This document shows positions 7,330 to 12,522 of a stretch of 13,909 nucleotides of DNA, in pieces (position 1 is the stretch's first letter; every line of letters starts with the position of its first letter). A program made the position numbers and the translations under genes. The notes below the pieces were generated by a model. The model did no database searches and was not told where the DNA came from. It saw nothing but the letters and a program-made list of their open reading frames with translations. This DNA is from Verrucomicrobiota bacterium (GTDB lineage: Bacteria; Verrucomicrobiota; Verrucomicrobiia; Limisphaerales; J093). Where the stretch lies: the NCBI GenBank assembly GCA_003695015.1, contig RFJD01000233.1:1-13909 (forward strand), written 5' to 3'.

Positions 7330-8009
7330 ACCACCGGCTTCCAGGCGGTTTCTTGCTGGTCATCGAGGGCATCGACGGCGCCGGCAAGACCACGCAGGCC
7401 GAGGCCGTGGCGGAGGTGTTGCGGGCTCGCGGACTGGAGGTCGTGCGCTCGCACGAGCCGACCGACGGGCCTTGGGGCCGCAGGATCCGCGAGTCCGCCG
7501 TCACCGGCCGCATGTCGCCCGAGGAGGAGGCGCGGGCTTTCATGCAGGACCGCCGGGAGCACGTCGAGCAGGTGATCCGGCCGGCGTTGGATGAAGGCAA
7601 GGTGGTGATCCTGGACCGCTACTACTTCTCGACGGCGGCCTATCAGGGCGCCCGGGGGTTGGATCCGGACCGGTTGCTGCGGGAGAACGAGGCCTTTGCG
7701 GTCGAGCCGCACCTGTTGGCCCTCATCGACCTGCCCGCCGAGGTCGGGTTGCGGCGGGTTGGGCATCGGGACGGCCGGGCCAACGAGTTCGAGACGCTGG
7801 TCCAACTGCAACGCTCTCGCGAAATCTTCCTTTCCCTGCGGAAGCCCTGTTTGGTGGTCATCGACGGGCAACGCTCGCCGGAGGAAATCCGCGACGAAAT
7901 CCTTGTGGCCTTCAGCCTGAAGGCCGTGGAACGCATCGCCGCCCAAGCCCACCTTCCGCCGGCCGAGCGGTTGGCCGCCTGCCTGGCGGTCCATGGAGCG
8001 GGCGCTTGA
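7326..8009 (+). CDS. tmk: Thymidylate kinase (dTMP kinase)
   Basis: This kinase phosphorylates dTMP to dTDP with ATP, an essential step of dTTP supply. The 227-residue protein has the P-loop GIDGAGKTTQ (residues 15-24), the HEPTDGPWG segment (43-51), and the D97-R98-Y99 motif in LDRYYFSTAAYQG that binds the thymine nucleotide. A LID-like segment HRDGRANEFE follows. The C-terminus is about 15-20 residues longer than the common length and ends in a loosely conserved tail. The ATG lies inside the end of ribE (ATGA overlap) without its own good Shine-Dalgarno sequence, which points to translational coupling. A probable terminator follows directly. Confidence 0.95.
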   Translation: MNHRLPGGFLLVIEGIDGAGKTTQAEAVAEVLRARGLEVVRSHEPTDGPWGRRIRESAVTGRMSPEEEARAFMQDRREHVEQVIRPALDEGKVVILDRYYFSTAAYQGARGLDPDRLLRENEAFAVEPHLLALIDLPAEVGLRRVGHRDGRANEFETLVQLQRSREIFLSLRKPCLVVIDGQRSPEEIRDEILVAFSLKAVERIAAQAHLPPAERLAACLAVHGAGA

Positions 8010-8016
8010 TCCGCCC

Positions 8017-8050
8017 CCGGGCAGCGTCCGCTGCCCCGGTTTCTCTTCCT
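8017..8050 (+). terminator. Probable intrinsic terminator after tmk
   Basis: GGGCAGC (8019-8025) pairs with GCTGCCC (8030-8036) around a GTCC loop. Two further C-G pairs are possible past a bulged C. The stem is followed by the pyrimidine run TTTCTCTTCC. It sits 8 bp after the tmk stop, as expected for the end of the ribE-tmk unit. The T-tract is interrupted, so strength is uncertain. Confidence 0.5.
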
Positions 8051-8137
8051 GCTTGTTGGCGGGCCCCCACGCGAACCGAAGCGACTGGCACAAGCTCAAG
8101 CCTTCTGGCATGTTAACGACCGGCAAACGATGAACTT

Positions 8138-8145
8138 GGAAGAGG
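8138..8145 (+). promoter_or_regulatory. Ribosome-binding site that fixes the start of the DUF883 gene
   Basis: GGAAGAGG ends 8 bases before the ATG at 8154. An in-frame ATG at 8130 has no such sequence upstream, so 8154 is preferred. Confidence 0.6.
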
Positions 8146-8153
8146 ACCTCACC

Positions 8154-8450
8154 ATGAGCGAAAACGAAGTCAACAAAGAGAAATTGCTGGCCGATCTGAA
8201 AGCGGTCGCCCGCGATGCCGAGGAACTGCTGCGTGCGACGGCGGACCAGGCCGGCGAGAAGGCGGTCGAAATGCGGAAACGCCTGAGCGGGATTCTGGAC
8301 TCCGCCAAGAGCGCCTGTCAGAAACTCGAGGCCAAGGCGGCCGCCGGCGCCGAGAACACCGACAAGCTCATCCGGCAGCACCCGTATGAATCGGTCGGCA
8401 TCGGCTTCGTGGCCGGTTTGCTGATCGGGGTGCTTCTCGGTCGCCGCTGA
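8154..8450 (+). CDS. DUF883/ElaB-YqjD-like membrane-anchored protein
   Basis: The 98-residue protein has a charged, mostly alpha-helical N-terminal two thirds, followed by the family signature IRQHPYESVGIGFVAGLLIG and a C-terminal Arg-Arg. The last 20 residues form a single C-terminal membrane anchor. E. coli ElaB and YqjD of this family are stationary-phase inner-membrane proteins reported to bind ribosomes; applying that role here is inference. It is the first gene of a three-gene cluster: the YqjE-like gene begins 5 bp after its stop. A start at 8130 would add eight residues but lacks a ribosome-binding site. Confidence 0.88.
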   Translation: MSENEVNKEKLLADLKAVARDAEELLRATADQAGEKAVEMRKRLSGILDSAKSACQKLEAKAAAGAENTDKLIRQHPYESVGIGFVAGLLIGVLLGRR

Positions 8451-8455
8451 AGCGA

Positions 8456-8848
8456 ATGAGCGATCCGGCCACCACCCCGCGGCCCCCCGTCCGGGGCCGG
8501 GTGCGCCGTTTGTTGGCGCACGCCGCCGGACTTTTCCACAACCGACTCGAGCTGTTCCTCCTCGAATTGCAGGAGGAGGAGGAGCGGCTTCTGGCCGTGC
8601 TGGCCATGGCCGTCATGCTGGGCGTGTTCGCCCTCATGAGCCTGATCGCGCTCAGCGTGGCCATTCTCCTTTGGGCCCCGGAGGGGGTGCGTGAATGGGT
8701 CGCCGCGGTTCTGGTGGCGGTGTACCTCCTGCTCACCGTCTTTTGGGCCTGGCGACTCCGGCGCCGCCTGCGCCGGGAGAGCCCGCCGTTTGCGACGAGC
8801 CTCGAGGAGTTGAAGAAAGACCGCGAATGGCTGCTGGGCAAAGACTAG
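8456..8848 (+). CDS. YqjE-like / phage holin superfamily III membrane protein
   Basis: The 130-residue protein has an amphipathic N-terminal helix with an acidic LELQEEEERLL stretch. Two hydrophobic helices follow (about residues 46-72 and 80-100), then a basic loop and a charged tail ending in REWLLGKD. This layout matches the YqjE/DUF1469 group, which is annotated as a putative holin in many genomes. In proteobacteria the same gene follows yqjD/elaB and precedes yqjK, exactly as here, so a housekeeping envelope role is more likely than lysis. There are no phage genes nearby. Its 3' end overlaps the next gene by 22 bp. Confidence 0.85.
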   Translation: MSDPATTPRPPVRGRVRRLLAHAAGLFHNRLELFLLELQEEEERLLAVLAMAVMLGVFALMSLIALSVAILLWAPEGVREWVAAVLVAVYLLLTVFWAWRLRRRLRRESPPFATSLEELKKDREWLLGKD

Positions 8849-9192
8849 CCGAACGGGAGGCCCGCAAGCGGTTGCTCGTGCTCGAGGGCCGGGCCCACCG
8901 GGCGTTGTTGGCCGCCGAGTTGGCGGAGTTGAGCCGTCCCGGCTTGTGGGTGGGGGAATTGCGCCGGCATGCCCGGCTTTGGAAACGGGCCCTCGCCGTG
9001 GCCGCCCCGGTGGCGGGGTGGTTGGCGGCGCGGGTCGGCCGCCGCCGCCGCGAGGGCTTGCGCCAAGAACGCATCCATCCGGCGCGGGTGCTGCGGTGGC
9101 TCGAATGGGCCGGGCCGCTGGCGCTCTGGTGGTTGAAGGAAAGACGGCGGTCCGGAGGGGGGATGGGGCGGCCTCCGGCGCCCGGCAGGTGA
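8827..9192 (+). CDS. YqjK-like small basic protein
   Basis: This 121-residue, strongly basic protein starts inside the end of the YqjE-like gene in another frame. The N-terminal half is a helix of heptad-like Leu/Arg/Glu (REARKRLLVLEGRAHRALLA), like YqjK. A short hydrophobic segment (ALAVAAPVAGWLAA) may touch or cross the membrane, and a second weak one is LEWAGPLALWWL. Sequence similarity to YqjK is low; the assignment leans on gene order behind elaB and yqjE homologues. The gene is very GC-rich, which inflates its Arg, Ala and Gly content. The exact start is uncertain. It converges on mgtE with a 21-bp gap. Confidence 0.6.
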   Translation: MAAGQRLAEREARKRLLVLEGRAHRALLAAELAELSRPGLWVGELRRHARLWKRALAVAAPVAGWLAARVGRRRREGLRQERIHPARVLRWLEWAGPLALWWLKERRRSGGGMGRPPAPGR

Positions 9193-9213
9193 GGCCCCTT
9201 GCCGCGCCGTTGC

Positions 9214-10524
9214 TCAGAGCCCCATCGAACGCATCGCCAGGACGGCGAGCCCGAGGAAGAAGAAAAATCCGGCCACGTCGGTCACCGTGGTCAGTAGGAT
9301 GCTCGAGGCCAGGGCCGGATCTAGGCGCAGCAGTTTCAACCCGAGTGGGATCGCCACCCCGGAAAAGGCGGCGGCCAGCAGGTTCAGGAGCATGGCGGCG
9401 CCCGCCACCAACCCCAGTTCCGGGCTGCCCTTCCAGAGCCACCCCACCAAGCCCACCGTCAGCCCGATGACCAGCCCGTTGCAGAGCCCCAGCAACAGCT
9501 CCTTGGCCAGGACCCGTTTGCCGTCCTTCAGCGACAGTTCGCCCAAGGCCAGATCGCGCACCACGATGGTCAGGGTTTGCATCCCGGCATTGCCCCCTTG
9601 GCCGGCGATCACCGGCAGAAAGATGGCCAGCGCGCTCCAGCGTTGGATGGTGTCCTCGAACAGTCCCACCACCGCTCCCGCGGCAAACGCCGTCAGGAGG
9701 TTCACGTAAAGCCACGGCAACCGCCGGCCCAGCGACCGGGTCCAGGGCGTGAAGGCCCGTTCCTCGCCGGACAGACCGACCATCAACTGCATGTCCTCGG
9801 TGGCCTCGGTCTGGGCGATGTGCAGGGCGTCGCTGGCTTTCACCAAGCCGAGCAGCCGTCCCTGGGCGTCCACCACCGGCAGGCCCAGGTAGTGGTACTT
9901 CTCGAACTCCTGCGCCACCGTCTCCCGGTCGGCGTCCACCGGGACGGCCTTCACCGAACGGATCATCACGTCCTCGACCCGTCGGTTCGGCGGGGCGAAC
10001 ACCAGCTCCCGCACGGGCAAAACGCCCACCAGCCGCCGGGCGGCGTCGGTGACGTAGATGTAGGCGATGTCGGCCTGGGCCGCCCGGGCCCGGTGGCGAA
10101 TCTCTTCCAGCGCCTCCGCCACCGTGCGATCCGCCCGCAGGGCGATGAGGTTTTCGCTCATGATGCCGCCGGCGGTGTCGGGCGGGTATTGGAGCAACTC
10201 CCGGATGTGCCGGGCCTGCTCCCCGGGCAGGGCTTCGAGCACCTGGCGCCGCTGAAGCGGTTCCAGCAAGGGCACCAGATCGGTCGCCTGTTCGGCCGGC
10301 AGGATGGCCAGCCAGGCGGCGAGGCGTTCCGGCTCGACCCCCTCCATCAGGTCCGCCGCCACTTCGGGCGCGGCCTCCACCAGGACCCGGGCGGCTTGTT
10401 CCGGCGGCAACTCGTGGAGGTGGCGTTCGGCCTCCTCGAGGGGGAGCCGTTCCAGCCGGTCGGCCACGTCGGCCGGATGCATGGCCGACGGCGGCGGGCC
10501 CGGGTTGGCGCGTTCTTCGTTCAT
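9214..10524 (-). CDS. mgtE: Magnesium transporter MgtE
   Basis: MgtE is a homodimeric inner-membrane Mg2+ channel gated by intracellular Mg2+. The 436-residue protein shows the full domain order. An N-terminal superhelical domain covers about residues 15-115 (LPPEQAARVLVEAAPEVAADL). A pair of CBS domains begins at YPPDTAGGIMSENLIAL and ends near SDALHIAQTEATEDM. The C-terminal channel domain has five helices, with the pore signature GQGGNAGMQTLTIVVRDLALGE and LLTTVTDVAGFFFFLGLA, whose Asp lines the pore in the family. Length is close to the usual 450. The ATG at 10524 is the best start before the conserved region, although no clear Shine-Dalgarno sequence precedes it; ATG 14 codons later is an alternative. 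No M-box Mg2+ riboswitch is recognisable upstream. Confidence 0.95.
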   Translation of the reverse strand: MNEERANPGPPPSAMHPADVADRLERLPLEEAERHLHELPPEQAARVLVEAAPEVAADLMEGVEPERLAAWLAILPAEQATDLVPLLEPLQRRQVLEALPGEQARHIRELLQYPPDTAGGIMSENLIALRADRTVAEALEEIRHRARAAQADIAYIYVTDAARRLVGVLPVRELVFAPPNRRVEDVMIRSVKAVPVDADRETVAQEFEKYHYLGLPVVDAQGRLLGLVKASDALHIAQTEATEDMQLMVGLSGEERAFTPWTRSLGRRLPWLYVNLLTAFAAGAVVGLFEDTIQRWSALAIFLPVIAGQGGNAGMQTLTIVVRDLALGELSLKDGKRVLAKELLLGLCNGLVIGLTVGLVGWLWKGSPELGLVAGAAMLLNLLAAAFSGVAIPLGLKLLRLDPALASSILLTTVTDVAGFFFFLGLAVLAMRSMGL

Positions 10525-10685
10525 GCGTGCCAGGGCGGGTTCGGCGGGCGGATGAGCCCGCCGGCCCCGAGCAAACCAAGGCCGCCCGCCCTCAGCAAGC
10601 CGGCAGTCGGCGGTCCGCCGAACCGCTTGCCGGCCGACGCCAAAGCGGGCTGTTTCCGGTCGCGGCCTTTTGGCAGAATCCCAAT
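10525..10685. other. Divergent intergenic region between mgtE and the SIS isomerase gene
   Basis: This 161-bp region carries a nested inverted repeat. GCAAGC (10595-10600) faces GCTTGC (10625-10630), and inside it CGGCGG (10608-10613) faces CCGCCG (10615-10620). The structure is near-symmetric and has no T-run, so a terminator is unlikely. It might be an operator shared by the two divergent genes. No convincing promoter boxes are seen. Confidence 0.4.
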
Positions 10686-11261
10686 GTGAACGATTGGATC
10701 GCAACTTATCTCGCGGGCCAGAAGCGGGTGGTTGAGGCGCTGGCTCCGGAGGCGGTGGCCCCGTTGATCCGGTTGCTGGCGAAGGCGTGGCGGGAGGATC
10801 GGCAGGTTTTCCTTTGCGGCAACGGCGGCAGCGCAGCCAACGCTTCGCACTTTGCCACCGACCTCGGCAAGGGCGCCTCCGACCGGCTCGAGCGGCCCTT
10901 CCGGGTGATGTCGCTCACCGACAACGTGCCTTGGCTGACGGCCCTCGGGAACGACTATGCCTACGAGGAGGTGTTCGTCGGGCAACTGCGGAACTTCGCC
11001 CGGCCCGGCGACCTGCTCTGGGTGATGAGCGTCAGCGGCAACTCGCCGAACCTGGTGCGGGCCGTCGAGTGGGCCAACGAGCACGGCATGGAGACGATCG
11101 CCCTGGTCGGCGGGCGACGCGGCCGGCTCGCGGAGCTGGCCCGCCATGTGTTGGTGGTGCCGGACGAGCATTACGGGCGCGTCGAGGACGCCCACATGCA
11201 CGTCTGCCACCTGGCGGCCTACGCCTTCATGGAAGGGGCGGCCGATCCCCGCGAACCATGA
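10686..11261 (+). CDS. SIS-domain sugar-phosphate isomerase, GmhA-like
   Basis: The 191-residue protein is a single SIS domain of the phosphoheptose isomerase (GmhA) type, which converts sedoheptulose 7-phosphate to D-glycero-D-manno-heptose 7-phosphate for LPS core. Visible motifs are FLCGNGGSAANASHFATDLGKG (42-63) and the phosphate-binding SVSGNSPN (115-122). Near the end, VEDAHMHVCH matches the IQEIHIKVIH segment of GmhA and retains the catalytic-type His (H170). Asp replaces the Glu two residues before it. Other SIS isomerases with unknown sugars look similar, so the substrate is not fixed. The start is a GTG; the ATG two bases upstream runs straight into a stop. The gene overlaps the ArsR-methyltransferase gene (ATGA). 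No other heptose gene is nearby. Confidence 0.85.
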   Translation: MNDWIATYLAGQKRVVEALAPEAVAPLIRLLAKAWREDRQVFLCGNGGSAANASHFATDLGKGASDRLERPFRVMSLTDNVPWLTALGNDYAYEEVFVGQLRNFARPGDLLWVMSVSGNSPNLVRAVEWANEHGMETIALVGGRRGRLAELARHVLVVPDEHYGRVEDAHMHVCHLAAYAFMEGAADPREP

Positions 11262-12310
11262 ACCGGGACCGTTCCAGCCAGCCTTCCGGATCGGGGGCGG
11301 CCAGAACGCCGGCGTCTCCGGAGCGGCCGAACGCCGTGCCGGCCACCCTGCGGACCATGCGGGCCCTGGCGGATCCGACCCGCGTCCGGCTGCTCGAACT
11401 CACGGCCGAGGAGGAACTCTCGGTCCAGGAGTTGCAGGAGATCACCGGCTTGGGGCAGTCGCGCATCTCTACCCACCTGCGGCTGTTGGAGGAAGCCGGG
11501 TTGGTGTCGCATCGGCGCGAGGGGAAACGAAGCTTTTACCGGCTGGCGCCGGAGCTGGCGGAGACGGACGCCGCGTTGGTGAAAGTGACGCGGGCGGCGG
11601 CGCGGCAGTTGCCGGAACACCGGGCCGACCAACTCAACTTGCGGCGCGTCCTTCGCGAGCGGGAGGACCCGGCCCGGGAGTACTTCAACCGGCTGGCGGG
11701 GCGGTTCAACCGGAGTTACGGCCCGGGGCGTTCGTGGCAGGCCTTTGCCCAGATGTTGCTGCGGATGCTGCCGCGCATCGAGGTGGCGGACCTGGGTTGT
11801 GGCGAGGGGCTCCTGAGCGAAATGCTCGCCCGCCGCTGCCGCCGCGTCATCGCCGTGGACAACTCCCGGCGGATGGTGGCCTTTGGCGCCCGCAAGGCGG
11901 CCCGGAACGGACTGGCCAACCTCGAGTTCCGCCACGGCGATTTGCAGGATCCGCCCATCGACGACGCCAGCGTGGACGCGGTCATCCTCAGCCAGGCCCT
12001 CCACCACGCCGAGGACCCCGCCAAAGCCCTGCGCAGTGCCTGGCGCATCCTGCGGCCCGGGGGGCAGTTGTTGATCCTGGACCTGCGCCGCCATCAAGTG
12101 GAGGCCGCCCGCACCCTTTACGGCGATCGTTGGCTGGGGTTCGCCGAGGGCGAGTTGCTCCAGTGGTTGGAGGAGGCGGGTTTCGTCCGCGTCGAAATCA
12201 GCGTGGTGGGCCGCGAAGCCGAGCCGCCGCATTTCGAAACCCTGTTGGTCGTGGCGGAGAAACCGGACGACCGGGGCGGCCCGGCCCGCCGGGACCAACA
12301 ACGGGATTGA
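11258..12310 (+). CDS. ArsR-family regulator fused to a class I SAM methyltransferase
   Basis: This 350-residue fusion has two parts. After a disordered Ser/Pro-rich leader, residues 30-100 form an ArsR winged helix: ALADPTRVRLLELT, recognition region GLGQSRISTHLRLLEEAGLV (65-84), then the wing HRREGKRSFYRL. No metal-binding cysteines are in it, so metal sensing by the usual alpha-3 site is unlikely. Residues 165-300 form a methyltransferase with motif I DLGCGEG (178-184), acidic AVDNSRRM (motif II) and LSQALHHAEDPAKALRSAWR (post-motif). In other bacteria this fusion often sits by methionine-cycle genes and may sense SAM or S-adenosyl-homocysteine; no such genes are seen here. The ATGA overlap couples it to the SIS isomerase gene. 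Its stop codon overlaps the -35 box of the aroF leader promoter. Confidence 0.92.
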   Translation: MNRDRSSQPSGSGAARTPASPERPNAVPATLRTMRALADPTRVRLLELTAEEELSVQELQEITGLGQSRISTHLRLLEEAGLVSHRREGKRSFYRLAPELAETDAALVKVTRAAARQLPEHRADQLNLRRVLREREDPAREYFNRLAGRFNRSYGPGRSWQAFAQMLLRMLPRIEVADLGCGEGLLSEMLARRCRRVIAVDNSRRMVAFGARKAARNGLANLEFRHGDLQDPPIDDASVDAVILSQALHHAEDPAKALRSAWRILRPGGQLLILDLRRHQVEAARTLYGDRWLGFAEGELLQWLEEAGFVRVEISVVGREAEPPHFETLLVVAEKPDDRGGPARRDQQRD

Positions 12311-12334
12311 CCGCGGCCACCGGCCGGGTAAAAT
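12307..12334 (+). promoter_or_regulatory. Sigma-70-type promoter for the aroF leader
   Basis: TTGACC (12307-12312) and TAAAAT (12329-12334) are each one mismatch from consensus, with a 16-bp spacer. The predicted start of transcription, about seven bases downstream, falls near 12340-12342, just before the leader GTG at 12344. The -35 box overlaps the upstream stop codon, so aroF probably has its own transcript. Confidence 0.6.
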
Positions 12335-12343
12335 CGCGGTGAA

Positions 12344-12421
12344 GTGAGTCGGTTCAGTGGACAGTTCTATTTCGTGGGTTTTGCCCGCTGGTTTTATTTT
12401 GACCAGCGGACCTGCGGATAG
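12344..12421 (+). CDS. Leader peptide rich in Phe/Tyr/Trp for attenuation of aroF
   Basis: A GTG-initiated frame of 25 codons ends in TAG at 12419-12421. Its aromatic residues are F4, F8-Y9-F10, F13 and the run W16-F17-Y18-F19 (12389-12400): six Phe, two Tyr and one Trp, nine of 25. This is far above the usual aromatic content. The frame directly precedes a terminator and a DAHP synthase gene, so the natural reading is a control peptide like trpL or pheL. An in-frame stop (TAA at 12329-12331) bars any longer form, and GTG 12344 is the first start after it. There is no spaced Shine-Dalgarno sequence; with transcription starting near 12341 the mRNA would be almost leaderless. GTG at 12374 (V11) would be a shorter alternative that keeps the main aromatic run. 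Confidence 0.72.
   Translation: MSRFSGQFYFVGFARWFYFDQRTCG
12385..12409 (+). promoter_or_regulatory. Hairpin across the control codons (pause-type, 1:2 hairpin)
   Basis: CCGCTGGT (12385-12392) pairs perfectly with ACCAGCGG (12402-12409), leaving a nine-base AT-rich loop. The Phe-Tyr-Phe codons lie in and beside this loop. It could serve as the transcription-pausing hairpin that synchronises ribosome and polymerase in an attenuator. A longer-range stem, GAGTCGG (12346-12352) with CCGACTC (12429-12435), could close the whole leader when it is not being translated. Confidence 0.55.
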
Positions 12422-12465
12422 GGCTGTGCCGACTCCCCCTCGCAACACAAGCCACGCCGCAGGTC
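12409..12465 (+). promoter_or_regulatory. Antiterminator pairing of the aroF attenuator
   Basis: GACCTGCGG (12409-12417), the last sense codons of the leader, is perfectly complementary over nine bases to CCGCAGGTC (12457-12465). The latter takes in seven bases of the left terminator arm and two of its loop. The two pairings exclude each other. A ribosome halted on codons 16-19 would have its front edge near 12411 and leave this strand free. A ribosome at the stop codon would cover it, allowing termination. Confidence 0.65.
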
Positions 12466-12488
12466 ACCCGCCTGCGGCGTTGTGTTTC
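12444..12488 (+). terminator. Intrinsic terminator (attenuator) in front of aroF
   Basis: A perfect 10-bp stem, ACGCCGCAGG (12454-12463) with CCTGCGGCGT (12471-12480), has a seven-base loop. After a four-base bulge on the left, AACACA (12444-12449) pairs with TGTGTT (12481-12486). The TTGTGTTT stretch can act as the U-rich tail of the inner stem. It lies between the leader stop codon and the aroF start, where a terminator makes sense only as a regulated one. Confidence 0.75.
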
Positions 12489-12522
12489 CGCGGGCGCCTG
12501 CGGCCAGACCGGAAAAGCCAAA

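Noticed and set aside
8086..8102. Sigma-54 promoter (TGGCAC followed by GC) upstream of the DUF883 gene.
   Set aside because: The GG-to-GC spacing is 11 bases where 10 is required, and the -12 element does not match TTGCA.
8456..8848. Prophage remnant, from the holin-like annotation of the YqjE-like protein.
   Set aside because: The gene sits in an elaB-yqjE-yqjK order, and no endolysin, integrase or structural phage gene is in the window.
10525..10685. M-box magnesium riboswitch in front of mgtE.
   Set aside because: No M-box signature was recognised on the minus strand; the palindromes here have no matching layout.
12346..12435. A metabolite riboswitch closed by GAGTCGG/CCGACTC, including a B12-box-like stretch (ACCAGCGGACCTGCGG).
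   Set aside because: The rest of the cobalamin core is absent, no other riboswitch core was recognised, and the aromatic-rich reading frame explains the same bases better as a translated leader.
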